Notes: generated by a model from the sequence alone, not told the origin. Counted from the first letter of the stretch, positions 21,146 through 33,444 are shown. The stretch is DNA of 63,078 bases from Russula earlei (GCA_025769875.1 JAGFNK010000314.1:1-63078), one strand, 5' to 3'. Numbers and translations are program-made.

Positions 21146-23379
21146 CTATCGTTTGCTCTCCTTTAGATGATCGATGACAGATATTCTCAGCGGGAGCTGA
21201 TTGCCCTTCTGTTCTTCACCGCTCAACATCGGGAGCATGACTAAACAGTTCTCTCTGCGAATTCGTGCAGTCTTCTTCGTCGTCTCAAAGTTCAACCTCG
21301 GAACGAGTTCGAATAGAAACGCTTGTATCTCAGCGAGCCTAAAAAAAGTGGGGTAGCTGGGCACGGGCATCAGATGAGGGCTGACCAAAGAATACGAACG
21401 CGAATCGCCATCCAATACAGGCACGATGTCCAGCGCCAAAAGACATTCTAAAACAAAATAAGACACCCACAACCTCGCATTGAAGAAAATTTCTACCCAC
21501 AGATTTGCCCAGACGCCCACGTTGGCTCCTGAAGACTTGACCGATCCATCTAACCATCTGCTCGGCCGCCAGGCGTCTGCGTCCTCTCCCCAGATGTCCT
21601 TGTTCCTTGAAAAAAAAAAAAAAACTTAACTCCAACAAGAAAGGTGAGTTGTCAGATATCACCACCTATTGTACGCGACGTTAGATATGATGATATGAGT
21701 TCCCTGAGGTATGTAGAGCTCTTCGATGAATATGCCGGACCGGCAGCGGACTTGCTCGGACAAGGATATGACCTCATTACGAGTTGCTACACGGAAAAGG
21801 TGCGGAACAACCGTGTCAAACCGTACAGTCTCCTGAACGTCGGAATCATATGTACAGCCCGAAGTCCAGTTAATAGGGTGTGAGACAGATTCACCTTGAT
21901 CACCGCATTGAGGAAGGGAAGTGAGTCAAGGTTGACATTCCCAGCACCGTCAACGAGGTCAACCCGTGCGCTGTATAATTCGTCCCGGAGTTGGCGTTGT
22001 TCATCGGGGTGTGTTGCTAGCTCGAGAAGTATCCAGCCCAAGGAAGTGACAGTAGTCTCGTGACCTGCACCCAAGAGCGTGCTACAATTGTCAGTCAACG
22101 TGATGGTGATAGTCGCCTCGACTCGAGTACCTACGCAAGTTGAGGAGAAAGTTCTTCGTCTGTGAGCTGCCAACGTTCCGCCTCCGAGCGGTTAGCTGTG
22201 ACTGAGTAAATCTGGATCAGGACATGCGTGTCCAATAACGGACGCGGACAGATACCGATTCGGCTGAGTGCATCATTCCTATCAACATCTCTCGCCTCTG
22301 CTAATCTCGACTGGATCAATTTTCGAGCAATATTGTTTGACAGTTCCACATGGCGACGTAGGAATGCCAGGCCCGAGGATGGAAAATAGATCATCAGGTC
22401 CAAAAGCGAAGGTGGTACATGGACCATGACACCCTGACAAAACACTTTCCAGTCTGAGGGGAGCCCAAACCCTTTGGCCCTGAGTTTCATGATGTCACCG
22501 TTGGAAGTACGACTCGGGCATGTGCACTCACATGAAATCACGCAACGATGCATAGAACTCTGCTCGGTCTTCCCCGTCACCGTGAAAGTCATAATTGAAT
22601 GCAGCTAGGCCCAACGCTTGAAGTACAGCTGGGCTCAAAAATTCGGGGACATTCTCTTCTCTTGAACGGCATGACTCTGCGCGGTTCTCGAATTCCTGAA
22701 CCAGCTCGAAAGGAGTGAGATGCGTCACAGTCAAGTAAAGGCTGACAAGTTCACCTCACGAGCACACTTTCGAAACACGGCAATCTGAGCCCTAGTTTCA
22801 GAGGTACCAAATGCCGGGTTAAGAACTCGCCGTTGCCTGTAATGGTCTCGTCCTATCGAAGCATCGTTACTCACAGGTCTTTCAGGGCATTCCAATTAAG
22901 TTTGATTACCCTCAGCGCCATTAACACCCCGACCGGTAGCGGCGTTAAGCGCGAAACGCGCGGCGTATGGCTTCACGTAATTGTAACGCGAGGCTTGCAA
23001 AATGTGTTGTATGGCTTTAGGATCGGAGAGCCACAACCTGTCATGCTGTTCGACTTCCCGAGTAAGGCTATAAAGTCCACAACAGTAAAAACAACGGACA
23101 CCGAAAGGGGCTCCAATCTTAACGACCATTCCATAGCTTTTTTGCCATTTGATATCATAAGTGCTAACTTGCTCCCGCATCAGCTGTCGTATATTGCCTG
23201 AAAAGTGTTTCTTAGTATCCGTAAGGGCCGGAAATTCCACTCGTACCCAATACGAAAGACTCAGGAGGTGGGCCAGGTAAATCATCGAGAGGAGTCTTCC
23301 TCTTCGCTTTCCAAGCCGCATAGATGCACACAAAGAAAAGGCAACAAACGATGAGATCAAAGGAGCTGCAGAGAGTCAT
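21146..23379 (-). CDS. Cytochrome P450 monooxygenase
   Basis: Exons read as one intact P450. The start ATG at 23379 opens a hydrophobic anchor (FDLIVCLFFVCIYAAW), a basic patch KAKRK and the hinge LPGPPPESF. Then come the oxygen-binding I-helix LLGAGHETTVTSLG, the K-helix ExxR as ETVRF at the start of an exon, the PERF-region variant AWRPSRWLD, and the heme loop SFGAGHRACIGWRFALAE. Introns are 50-65 bp and GT-AG; one lies inside the heme-loop region. The protein should sit in the ER membrane and use O2 and NADPH via P450 reductase. It is transcribed in the same direction as the flanking HMGS and sesquiterpene synthase. I did not resolve the small exons near 22.5-22.9 kb with certainty. The P450 family number was not assigned. 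Confidence 0.85.
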
Positions 23380-24221
23380 GCCGAGGAACGGTGTCGAGAA
23401 AGCCTGGTCTACTAAATATACAATCTTCAGCAGTCATTTCGGTTAGCGGACTACACTTCCGGCAAACGACCATTCCTATGCTAACAGTGTCGGTGTGGCA
23501 TTTCTTCTTGCGCCATTCAAGATATGATTTATGGTCAACGAACGAAATTCGGTCCAAGATGAGCCTAACGAGAATCGCTCAGCTCCGAGACTGGGAAACA
23601 GGATAGAATGGTACGCTACACTTCCGAAACTCACCTGGCCCGGAGCCGATCTTCAGAGCATGCGCCAGCGGCGTGACATAGATGCAGACGCAAGAGCCTG
23701 AGCACAGGTGACACATGACAGAGAGGACATCCTAAAAGGACTTTTGTAGAAGTAGATGAGAGGCCTGACCATGGAAAGTCTCCGGAAACCTCGTCCAGAA
23801 AAAGAATCCGGAATCAACGGCGTGTGGGTGGGTATCCTCTCTCTAGGATTTGTGGACATCGCTTCACTGAGGGGGTGAGTGGGAGACTGGACCATCGTGC
23901 GCGACGTATTAGATTTCTGGGGCGATGCAATACTGTACGGGTTACTCGTGCTTGCTTTGCACAGGCGACGCATGGGCACCTGCTTAGTAAGCTCATTGGA
24001 ATCATCGCTTTGTCTCAACCATCCATGGATCAAGCACACTTCACCGTCAGTCGTGCTTTATGTTTGTCACGTCAGACGTTGAAATAGTCTCATTTTCAAA
24101 CGCAACCTATTTACGAACAGCGAACGTGGCACATGCTATCTAAACGGGCCCCCTTTTTGTATTCCCAAATCGGGGTCACTTAGTACAATAACATATTCAA
24201 ATGCATGCAAAGAGTTCGGCT
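23380..24221. other. Intergenic region between P450 and sesquiterpene synthase
   Basis: This is the 5' flank of the P450 and the 3' flank of the synthase. Open frames on the minus strand (23653-24039) have no family resemblance and atypical composition. No gene is called. Confidence 0.4.
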
Positions 24222-25475
24222 TCACAATAGGGAGCCGTCCACCAGCTGGGGGCCAAGTTCATCTGAGCGCTCTTTGGGCAGTAACGTCACCCAGCGCGTT
24301 TTCTGGATCTCCGGGGCCTTCTTGCCGAAGTACCGCTCGCTTTCGAAACCCCACTGATCGCTCGCTCGCACCCAATTGCCGAGCCCATCCACGTACTGCG
24401 CTAGGTCTGTGTCTACCGGCTCGCCGAATCTCGGAATCTTGTTCTCGTAGATGTCCATGAACTTTGCCTCGAGCTCCTTATGGTAATTGTAAACCCAGTC
24501 CATGGCGCCTTGGACGTCCGTCTTGTTGTGGTGCATGACGATGGTGATCATATTGTGGTTGTCGTCACCGCGCGCTTGCTCTAGGTTGTAAGAAGCGATA
24601 TCCTACGTGGGTCGTTAAATTTGCCACCTCGACGTTGGTGCCACCACTTACATTGCCAAGCAAAATCATGTCAATGCTCAAAATTGACAACTCCTCAATG
24701 ATGGGGTGGCGAACTGCCTCCTCGGGAAGGTTTAGAGGTGTCTCGAGGATCACAAAGGAAGGCTTTGCGCCGATAGTGTCTCTTCGTACTTCTAGATACT
24801 CCTGGATGGTCCGAACATGCTTGTGGGTGCGGTCGGCGGCTTGCTGCACGACCGACTGGGTGTAGGTACCAAAGTGCTCGATGAAGCGCTTCTGTGACCC
24901 TGGACTTGCTGTTTTGATCGCAAGCTCCCAAAACCTGTATCGATCCTTATGTCAAACATATATTCCTCCACTCTCTGCTGGTGTGCCTTACTGTCTGGTA
25001 ACTTCGCCGCCGATCCACTCGCCTTTGGGACGAGGTTTGTGCGGGTTGCGCAAGGCGTCCATGATGATATCGGCCATGACTTGGACCTCATCTTCGTGGG
25101 CGACATCTGAATACTCGTCGTAGACGAAGAACATGTTCATGAGGTCGCAGCCAGTCCGCACACGTGCTTCAAACGGAGGGTGAGTAACGCTCGATATGTG
25201 GGCTCGACGGGCACTTACCCTTATCAAGCAAAGGATATGCCAGGGAGGCGAGGAGGTCTAACCAGAGGTGAGCACTTTGAGTTGAGTTGTAACAGGGACA
25301 CGTGACCCGTACTGAAGTCGCAACGATCATAGGCATACTGAGCTTTGGGACTGAAGGCCCCGAAACTTCTCGCCCAAGCTGCGGATGCCGCCTTGACCTC
25401 GGGGTAGTAAGGGTTGAGGTGACGGGGCCACTTCCAGTTCGTCAGGTTGTCTGGTATGCGATACCTGTTGGACAT
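24222..25475 (-). CDS. Sesquiterpene synthase (class I, DEYSD type)
   Basis: Five exons (25475-25313, 25257-25219, 25166-24992, 24934-24652, 24602-24222) join to 1041 nt (346 aa), the usual size for basidiomycete sesquiterpene synthases. The protein begins [20 protein letters not shown]. The first metal-binding motif is DEYSD in [13 protein letters not shown]. The NSE motif is [18 protein letters not shown], split by an intron directly before its Asp, and a C-terminal RY pair lies in [18 protein letters not shown] enzymes of this group usually start with 1,11-cyclisation of farnesyl diphosphate to a humulyl cation, as in protoilludene-type synthases; that assignment is inference. It is the core enzyme of the cluster. 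The nearest upstream in-frame ATG is used; an earlier TTG is not needed. Confidence 0.95.
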
Positions 25476-26229
25476 GTTCAATTATCAGATATCAAGGTGC
25501 CGTGAGTGGCCCAGGAGACTTGGTGGGGTAAAACTTTGGGGTGAGCTGTCCATAAATGCGCCATAAATCACATTTTTATCCTCTTGAAGGAGGTCCTTCA
25601 AGAAGACTTGATAACTAAGCCGGGCAAGCCATAGCAGCCGGACGCTCGCGCTCGGTTCGGTTGAGAAGGAACCCTGTGGTGCCAGAGCATTACCATTCAT
25701 GTGGTATATGCCCATAAAGACGTGCCCGCTTGCATGTCTTCATTGGGAAGTGACTTTGCGTCCCGAAGTTGTCCGAAGCGCTGTCCTCAAGTAGTAATTG
25801 TGGTGTCTGATGTCTTCCCGTCGGGGTTTTGGTCACTGACCCCCTGCTCTCTTCAAATCTTACCGTAGCCGGTTCGGAACGTCGTTTGTTGTCCATGGCA
25901 AATAAAACCGGAGGGAGGGTTGCTCATGTTTTCTTAGGACATCGCACAAAGGGGCCTTAATCAAGGCTTGACTGGACCAACAACTGACACTGGCTGTTTG
26001 ATGTACAGAACCTAACACATGCCTGTTGGAAATTACAACGGCTACAGGTTTGCCCTTGCATACTAGATCAAATGGACCATATCTAAATGATAATCGGGAT
26101 TACTGACTTCCATCACTTAGCCCCCAAACCTGCGTGTTGAATAAGCGCCAATGCTGCCCTGGACCTTGGTTCGATCAAGCATTTGAACGGCGCTGGGTGA
26201 CTAAGAGATAGTTATAAGGGCGCCAAGCT
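25476..26229. other. Sesquiterpene synthase upstream region
   Basis: This is the 5' flank of the synthase and the 3' flank of the next P450. The minus-strand frame at 25690-25896 has no recognisable family. No gene is called. Confidence 0.4.
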
Positions 26230-28148
26230 CTACGCAGTAGCGTTGGAGATGTACCAAACAGTTCCGGGTTTCAGTTTAACCGCCGGAGTAATCACGTTTC
26301 CATGTTCGTCAACGGCCTTGGATATGTTGTACACCGATAAAATTGATGCAATCGCAATCCAAATTGTGTCTAGAGCCATTGATTTTCCTGCACAGGCACT
26401 AGACGCAAAGTGTTATTTGTCGTTCATAAAGTTCATTGGGAACACCAACGCACCGGCGTCCAAACCCGAAGACACCGCTGTCGGCGGGATCAGGTAGGTG
26501 ATTGTCGATGAAGCGTTCGGGCTTGAACTTCTCCGGTTCTACGAAGACAGTCTCGTCGTGGAGTATGGCCCTAAAGAACCGCCGTGAGAATAGGGAAAGT
26601 ATTCTACAGCATCTGATGATCGCGTACCAAGTATTTCCAAGAACTGATGCCCCAGCGGGGATAAAAAAACCCTTATATTGGTCCGAATTCATTGTCCTAT
26701 GAGGCACGGCTAGAGGTAGGACTGGAATCCAACGGAGAACCTCCTTCATGACGGCGATGGTATATGGAAGGGCGTCTTTATCAGCGAATGTTGGAAGGCG
26801 GTCGCCAAGAACCGTGTCGAGCTCGACTTGGGCGCGCTTCTGAGCCTCTGGATGCAGAGTCATTGCCAAGATGAAGGTCGTCATGGTGGACACTGTGGTG
26901 TCCGCGCCTGCTGCATAGGCGACGGCTGCGGAATCCTTGATCAGTTCTTCGGTGAGAATTTCTCCTTTGCCAGCGGCAGCGCTCGCAGCATTTTGCTCCA
27001 GACAGGTTGAGACGAAACACGGCACTGCAGAACTGTTTTCCTAACGGAGAATTGAGGTATACCGGCTGTATGTAATGGATGAGAAACCGCTCACAAATTT
27101 CTCCTTGACCATATCATACGGAACATTGATCATTGCTTGAGACAGTTTCCTCCATTCCCTTGCCTTTTTTTTGAACCCAGCACCAGGCATCCACTCGGGA
27201 ACGTGCTTAACTGGGGAATATATAAATAGGGATCAAGACTGTCGATAATAAAGAACCGTACGACTGGGGAATAGGTCGACTAGGAACGCGCCAGGCACCG
27301 CAGCTTCTGAGGTACTTCGTGAAGCCTCGTCAACTAAGCGCACATATGGATCGTTATTATCGATAACCGTGTGGCCATATCTGATTAGCCGCTCAGGACA
27401 GACAGAAAATGGAACGGAAATAATGAGCACTTACACCCGCTTCATTATGATATGCGCAGCATAACTGGGGAAGAGTGAGAACGCTATGAGAACGCTATGG
27501 TGTGAATCGAGGTAACCTCAGACATACTGTCTCATATGCTCAGCATATTTCTCCGGTGACCTCAGTAGTAAGGTAAGAAGCTCCCCCGATATCTCGAGTT
27601 GTATCTCTTGATGTTCAGCAACGCTATGGTTGAAATTGCTGTGAAATACACGGCGATGCTCCTTCCAACGGGGACCATAACGCATGAGCGCGAAGGTCCA
27701 GTCCCAGCCCATTCTACATAAATATGAGAAGCCATGTAGAAGGATGAGAGCGCAAGTGACATCATACAAATCGACAATCATAGGCATGTCAGGACGGTCT
27801 GAGTAGTTAGAACCTCTCTTGTCAAAAAGATCTGATACAGCCTTGGCTGAGTTGAGGACGACCATCGTGTTGCCTAGAATGTTGAGAGAGATGGTGTCCT
27901 CCCCTGAGGACACATAGTTGGGTACGGCAAGCAGCTGTGAAGGAAAGGAGCATACCAAGCTGCCGAGACCAATCCCGGCACTTGACATGGACTTCCTCGC
28001 TCGCAAGGTCAAGCAAGTTTCCAAGGACTGGGAGGCCCTTGGGGCCTGGAGGGAGGGGCAAAGAGGATTGGGCAGCTAGAAGCTGCTTAATCCAGAAGAG
28101 GGCGAGAGCAAGGAAAGCCAGACTGGCGACGACCAAGATGGAGTCCAT
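26230..28148 (-). CDS. Cytochrome P450 monooxygenase (CYP with LPLPPGPKGLP hinge)
   Basis: The start at 28148 opens MDSILVVASLAFLALALFWI, a membrane anchor, followed by the hinge LPLPPGPKGLPVLGN. Later exons give the C-helix RWKEHRR, the I-helix AYAAGADTTVS, the K-helix KEVLRW, the PERF motif KPERF, and the heme loop FGFGRRACAGKSMALD, in which an intron splits the Arg/Ala boundary. The C-terminus ends at 26230 with a shorter tail than usual, after VKLKPGTVWY. All motifs are intact and introns are GT-AG. The gene is divergent from the damaged FAD-linked oxidase at 29176, the same arrangement as the P450/oxidase pair at 55-60 kb. It is a likely tailoring enzyme of the sesquiterpene product. Confidence 0.85.
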
Positions 28149-29175
28149 GGCGCGCAAGGACGATGACAAGACAGAGTAGGATAGCCAGCAGCTGGGGTAT
28201 TTGGGAGACGGCGACGTCGTAGAGCGGAGATTGACAGCAGTCATTCAAGATGCCCGTGGGTACATTCTAATGCTACCGAACGTAGGGTTCGCATCCGAAC
28301 TGGCTGAGATACGATAGCTGTGCCATACAACAGAAGGAAGGCGCGAGGAAACTTGAAGTAGCCGAGCGAGCAATTTTCCCAGGCGATCGATATGGTATCA
28401 ATCAAGCCTTCAGACCGACTGACCCCAGGGTGTCCGAATATCGAACTTGCCCCTCACAGAATGGTCGAGCCATAATTCAGAATCCCAGAACAGAACTTCA
28501 AGTTGGGCGCTGTCTGTGTGAGCCCAGAAATGTCGAATGTTCGTGGAATCGTGGTATAACGTCAGAGTCTTGAGTAAGTAACTCCGCAACCCTAACGTCC
28601 TCCTGAGGGAGTATCAATACCTCCATCCATTCATCCAATGCCACGATGTCGTATAAGGTTCCTCGCGAAATCCACGGTCAAAAGTGTAAGCTCACGCCAC
28701 TACTAGTAGCCGGAAGCTTGGACATCAGCGTCAACGTTTGCAGGTGAGACGCTGAACTATGTTTCATGCGTGTAAAAGTAACACCTGCCGCCGCGACTTC
28801 AAATCAATTGTGTGATAGTCGTTGGCACTCCAGCTCACCGTCCCAGTCCTCTCGTTTAGGCTCCGGCTTTCGCGAGAATCCCGTCCTCTACGCACTGCAA
28901 GTCTCGATCATAAATCTCGCATTGACACACGATTCTAGCCGCGAGTACATATTCCTGCGAGGATCACACCGCGTATTCAAGACATTTTTCCCATGCGTAG
29001 TAGAGACGAATGACTCGGAGGGTACCCGATTCTTGCGCGGGCTGATGGGATCTAGAATTTCCACCTTACAATCGCCCGAACTGCGGCACTTCACGTGAGA
29101 ATTAAAGGCTTGTATCCAAATTCCCTGTTTTTGTACGTCCTGCACCATCCTCATACACCTCCAGCGTTCTCGAAT
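28149..29175. promoter_or_regulatory. Divergent promoter region of P450 and FAD-oxidase remnant
   Basis: About 1 kb lies between opposite start codons. I see no gene in it. By position it should hold the P450 promoter and the former promoter of the oxidase. No specific motif is claimed. Confidence 0.4.
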
Positions 29176-30070
29176 ATGTCCAGTCCACCCGAGTCTTTCA
29201 CTGACGATTGGATCATTCCTGACCATCCTCGTTACTCAGAGGCCATAGCTCGTTGGGCCGCCAATTCCGAGCGTCACGCCAAGGCCGTCGCATACGTCAA
29301 GAGTCCTTCGGATGTCGCGACCGTCTTGAATTACGCAAAGGAGTACAAGTTGTCGATCGTCATCCGTGGCGGAGGACATAGCCCATCTGGTACCTCCTCG
29401 ATTGACGATGGAACAGTGATTGATCGATCTCGCCATCTATCAAGTGTAAGGGTAGATCCGGTATAGAAGTTGGCATATGTCGGCGGTGGGGCGATTTGGG
29501 AAAAGGTCGACAAGGCGGCGATCCAATACGGCCTGGCTACCGTTGGGTGTACGGTTAACCATGTAAGTTCGTAACAGTATACCATCTTCAAATTGACTCA
29601 CCTGGATGGCACATGTTAGCCTCGCCTCGTCCTTGGTGGAGGGTATGGCTTCCTGACTGGTGAGCACGGACTGGCTATAGACAACCTTGTGCAAGTACGC
29701 CCTTAACGCACGTTCCTTTGTTCACTGTCTCATCAGCACGTAGGCCACTGGTTACAGCTCGCGGGGATATATTGTCTGCTAGTTCTGAGGAGAACGCGGA
29801 CTTGTTGTGGGGGATCCGCGGAGCAGGATGCAACTTCGGCGTCGTTACAGAGTTTGTCCTTCGACTACACCCCGCAATGGCGTACCCGATCATCGGGTAC
29901 CCGCCGGCAATGATTCCTACCGCGATATCTATAGCAGCCAAGTGTTGGGAGATGGGACTATCCGAAAAGGAAGCTATGTATTGTGGCCATATCACAGATC
30001 CCGCTGGCAATGTACGCGCTTTCGAACAACATCTTCGACGAATTTCAAGCCATTCTTTGACCTCAGTATG
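29176..30070 (+). pseudogene. FAD-linked oxidase (BBE-like) remnant, truncated by a Copia LTR
   Basis: The product matches the intact oxidase at 58584 along its first two thirds: SFTDDWIIPDHPRYSEAIA, the flavin-linkage histidine in IRGGGHSPSG, and later GIRGAGCNFGVVTEFVLRLHP. An in-frame TAG lies at 29464-29466, where the intact copy has GAG. The exon after NH is degraded, and the frame is lost near 29740. The gene stops at 30070, where an LTR begins; nothing from the C-terminal third (the region of NGSEEEG and the BBE tail) is found downstream. Upstream introns sit at the same positions as in the intact copy, so the two are duplicates. Confidence 0.9.
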
Positions 30071-30323
30071 TGTTGGAGCTGTAAGGATTATAACTCAGTC
30101 TTGTGTATAAATGAATGTATTGGTCAGTTAACTAACCTGTAAGGATTATAACTATTACAGTATTAGCTTTAAAAGAGCTGTAAAGGAATGTCTAGTACTG
30201 ACCTCAGTCTTGTGTTTTATATAAAAGACTGAGGGAAAAAATGAATAATTACTAATTTGAATTATTTACATGTATGATCTGAATTGTCTGTTTGTGCAGC
30301 ACTTAGTGGCTGCAAGTCCAACA
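30071..30323 (-). mobile_element. Copia LTR bounding the oxidase remnant
   Basis: The plus strand starts TGTTGGAGCTGTAAG and ends GCAAGTCCAACA. It contains the Copia-family LTR core with CTCAGTCTTG and TATATAAAAGACTGAGGG, which also occurs in the LTRs at 48664 and 53272. Directly to its right lies Copia RNase H and 3'-end coding sequence on the minus strand, so this is the 3' LTR of a minus-oriented element whose other LTR is not recognised. Confidence 0.75.
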
Positions 30324-30520
30324 CACCCACTCAGCTTGAGTTGTGCATGTTTACTCCCATCTCCATCATGAAACATTTTTGCTTCTTGCAGCTGGGACCT
30401 TTTTGTCAATACATCAGCTACTTGCTCTTCTGATGGAGTGTAGGTGAGATCAATCCCCTGCAAGTTAGCACTGCAAGAGATGGTGTTGCACCTTGGTGTG
30501 CTTGGTGTGGTTGTGGACAT
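30324..30520 (-). mobile_element. Copia 3' coding end (RNase H), left piece
   Basis: The minus strand encodes HTKHTKVQHHLL, then GIDLTYTPSEEQVADVLTK, the conserved C-terminal end of Copia RNase H, in shifting frames. It continues on the far side of the DUF6532 element at 32988. Confidence 0.8.
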
Positions 30521-32987
30521 CAGGAAAAACCTCCCGCACTGGCAAGAGATAATTAGCACTTATTATCCCTCGCTAGCGTCATTTATCAAAAACTGAAATT
30601 ATCGTCGCCAGTTTACCCCCAATAATTTTATCGACCATTATTGTCATTATGGATAATAATTTTGCTATTATGATAATTCATGATTCTTGTTCTATAATTT
30701 TGGATTGGATAGTTCACAACATGATTGATAATAAGCGCTGATAATAGCGCAATAACTTCGCAGTCCATTCAGCTACACTATGACAGGAATACTAATGTAG
30801 GCATTTTACAATGCCAAACTAAAAACAAGTGTAGATGTATGAGAACGATAATTTGTCTGAGAGAACAATATGAGCGGGTATAATGTCACCGTTGGTTTGA
30901 GGGACCAAGGATGGTGTGAGCTTGCTCAATTGTTGAGTTCTTCAAGGTTGAGTCCAGCAATTGGGACTGAGGTTCTCAACGCTGAAGTGCTGCCGCGAAG
31001 GTAGATTAGTTAAACAAAGTATAGCATGATTTGATTGCTCACCGGGCTTTTGTAAAAATACCCGCCATCATCGTGTGGTACGCATTGCCACAATGCTCCT
31101 GGATATGGTTGAATGTGCCAATATGGCCATGATAGACATCAAGGTATGCATTGGCTGAAAAGTCCGTGGCCTGGTGGACACCGGTACACCACTCATGCAG
31201 GGCAGCATAGAGCTACATATATAGTTAGAACAAATTTCGAAGACAAGACTAAACTAGACTTACCGCTGTTGCTACCAATGCGACCATTGGTATTGGCACT
31301 TCACGCGTCGTCACCCCAAGGGTGTCTTGATGTGTCAGAAAGTGGTGTCCAAATTTACTCACAAAGGAGTTAACACCTCCGGCAAAATACAAATCGTGAA
31401 TCACGTTGATGATCCGTGTATTCCAATAGGGACGCGAGCGCATTATGAGACCAAAGTTTGACGAAACCTAACCACACATTAGATGGTATCAAATAAGAAT
31501 AAGTCCACTTACACTTTTGCTGGTTGGAAACGTATAGTTGTAATCTGTTAACTGCTTCTCAACAAAGGCAATGATTGATGCCTTTGATGGGATGGCTGAC
31601 AACTCAGCCGAGATGATGGTAGTGTAGCGTTCTTTGGCTTCACATCGGAAAAGGGGGACGCGACCACACAGTTGTTGATTCTGTCAGTAATGCCATCTCT
31701 CTGGTTGAGGAACTTACCACAGGGATAATTTTAGTCACGTATTCGTGATCGGACTGGAGGCGCTGATGGATGAATGAGGAACCGGGACGGGAAGAAGCAG
31801 CTGATAAAAGAGCAGCCTTTATCACTGCGAGAACAGTAGGGGCATCAGGGAATGTGTGATCAATGAGCAAACTGGCTTGAACACTATCCACTGCATCTTG
31901 AAGGACGAGGCTAATTAGTGGGCGTTGCTTAGACAGTGTTACCTTGTTTGAATCTGGAGTAAGTATGAGATCGGTGTCAGCAGGCCAGCAAAATTCAAAA
32001 GCCAAAGCAGTAGCACTGCTTTGACAATCTTGAGAAGATGGAACGTCATCAGTTGTCCAAGTTTGGCTGCCGGGCAGTGCACCATCTGAGGCAGAAGGCC
32101 TGGGAGGGGCAACTGAAGCTGACCATGACGGTCTCTACATGAACAGCTTTGAGTTTTAGAAGAGATAAAATGATGTCGCAGACATACCTCAATTACCATC
32201 ACCTCAGAATGTTTCGTGGACGGTTGCTGGGTGGACTCCAGGTCCTCAAGCCAGTCAGTCTCTGACTCTGGGTTGCTATTGTCACCAGTGGTTTCAGTTT
32301 TGACAGGTTCGGTTACAAGATGATGGGCATGTGCACCACCACTATCACCATAGAAAGCGGACACTGGGGAGAAAAAAATGAACCATCAGTGGTTTGTTTG
32401 TTTGGTGACAAACCTTATTTGTCAGCATATGCATGCACTTTGCTCCAACCTCCTTGGCATGGGCATGGCAATGCCCCCGCAATCATCATTCCCTCCTTGA
32501 TATCCAAGACCTTTGTGTCCAAGTCAACACATGCAACATCTATGATACCATGTGACACACTGGACTTCTGTGGCACACTGGACTTTCGTGCCTTCTACGC
32601 AAGTGGGGTATAGGTTGCAAATAGGCTTAGCTACCTGCAATTTGCATAGTAATGACAGTTATTGCGAGACTATTGAAAGTTATTTATGTATTGCTAGTTC
32701 CAACACGGTATTATTGCACGTTAGTGTGCACTATTACACTTAGCGTTGGTTACTCACTACTGATAGTTCAATTTTGTTACCAAAGAAGTACATCCACCTG
32801 ACCCCCCAGATTGATCGGGCATTATTCGCCAGGCTTCTGACAGTTATTGATGTTATTGACACTTATCTGCCCCAACCCCCAATTGATCGGCTGTCTACTG
32901 ACACTTATTTGGCACTTATTACTCCTTATTGTGCATTATCTTTGACTTACTTCACATTACTCTCGCTAGCGTGGGAGGTTTTTCCTG
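30521..32987 (-). mobile_element. DNA element with terminal inverted repeats carrying a DUF6532 gene
   Basis: It begins CAGGAAAAACCTCCC at 30521 and ends with the exact reverse complement at 32973-32987. It splits the RNase H frame of a Copia element, so insertion is certain. The flanking 8-mers GTGGACAT and ATGGAACT match at 5 of 8 positions, as expected of a decayed 8-bp duplication of hAT-like type. Subterminal ATAAGTG(T/C)CA motifs repeat at the right end, and CGCTAGCG occurs near both ends. Inside I see only the DUF6532 gene and a short upstream frame, and no transposase. Confidence 0.8.
30926..32364 (-). CDS. DUF6532 domain protein inside the transposon
   Basis: Exons with regular GT-AG introns encode an acidic N-terminal part (SESETDWLEDLESTQQ-like composition). 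Next comes the domain start DAVDSVQASLLIDHTFPD and a central part with SDHEYVTKIIPV. Conserved patches follow: YFAGGVNSFVSKFGHHF, EVPIPMVALVATAV, LYAALHEW and FSANAYLDVYHGHIGTFN. The last exon ends LNLEELNN at 30926. These patches are what I know of DUF6532, a family of unknown function found in many copies in Agaricomycetes. The 5' end is uncertain: the frame can be traced to 32364, where an upstream intron ends (TTCTCCCCAG), and a further open stretch rich in Cys lies at 32407-32560. The coding frame looks better preserved than the surrounding retroelements. Confidence 0.7.
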
Positions 32988-33444
32988 ATGGAACTTGGGG
33001 TTCCTGGCAATGGTGATGGTCAACTTGTTGTGATGTGGGGGATTGTGAGGAGATGGGTGTCTTGATCCAATCTGGTGAGTAGTCACCTCAGCCAGGCATC
33101 TTCCTTGGCTGTGTGTGTGCTGATGGTGTGTAACCTTGGTGCTCACTGGCAAGAGTGTCACCAGGTTTTGCTTCTTTTGGCTCCAGTTTATAGCTCCACC
33201 TGTTATCATGAAGATGAAGTCTGAAGTGGGCTTTGCTGCAGTTGGGGTCAACATATCTGACCAAGATTGGCAGGGTGCCGGAGTCATGCTGGAAGGCTGG
33301 GCAGTGGTTGCTTGTACCTTGGATGTACTTGGTCACATGTTTGAGCATGCATTGGTGGTTATTCCTTGGGCATGTTTTCAAGAAGATCTTGTCCATTGGC
33401 TCTCCATTTAGGTAGGCAGACCTGATGTCCATATGATGGGCTTC
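32988..33444 (-). mobile_element. Copia RT/RNase H, middle piece
   Basis: The minus strand encodes HHMDIRSAYLNGEPMDKIFL (RT) and, after an internal deletion, HVTKYIQGTSNHC and DFIFMITGGAINWSQKKQN (RNase H). It joins the piece at 30324 on the left. On the right it continues for about 25 bp beyond the solo LTR, at 35239-35262. Confidence 0.8.

Noticed and set aside
20995..21177. Overlapping plus-strand frames near 21 kb
   Set aside because: They are short, mutually overlapping in three frames, and antisense to the P450 3' flank.
25475..25481. Upstream TTG as start of the sesquiterpene synthase
   Set aside because: The ATG at 25475 gives the normal N-terminus; a TTG start is not expected in a fungal nuclear gene.
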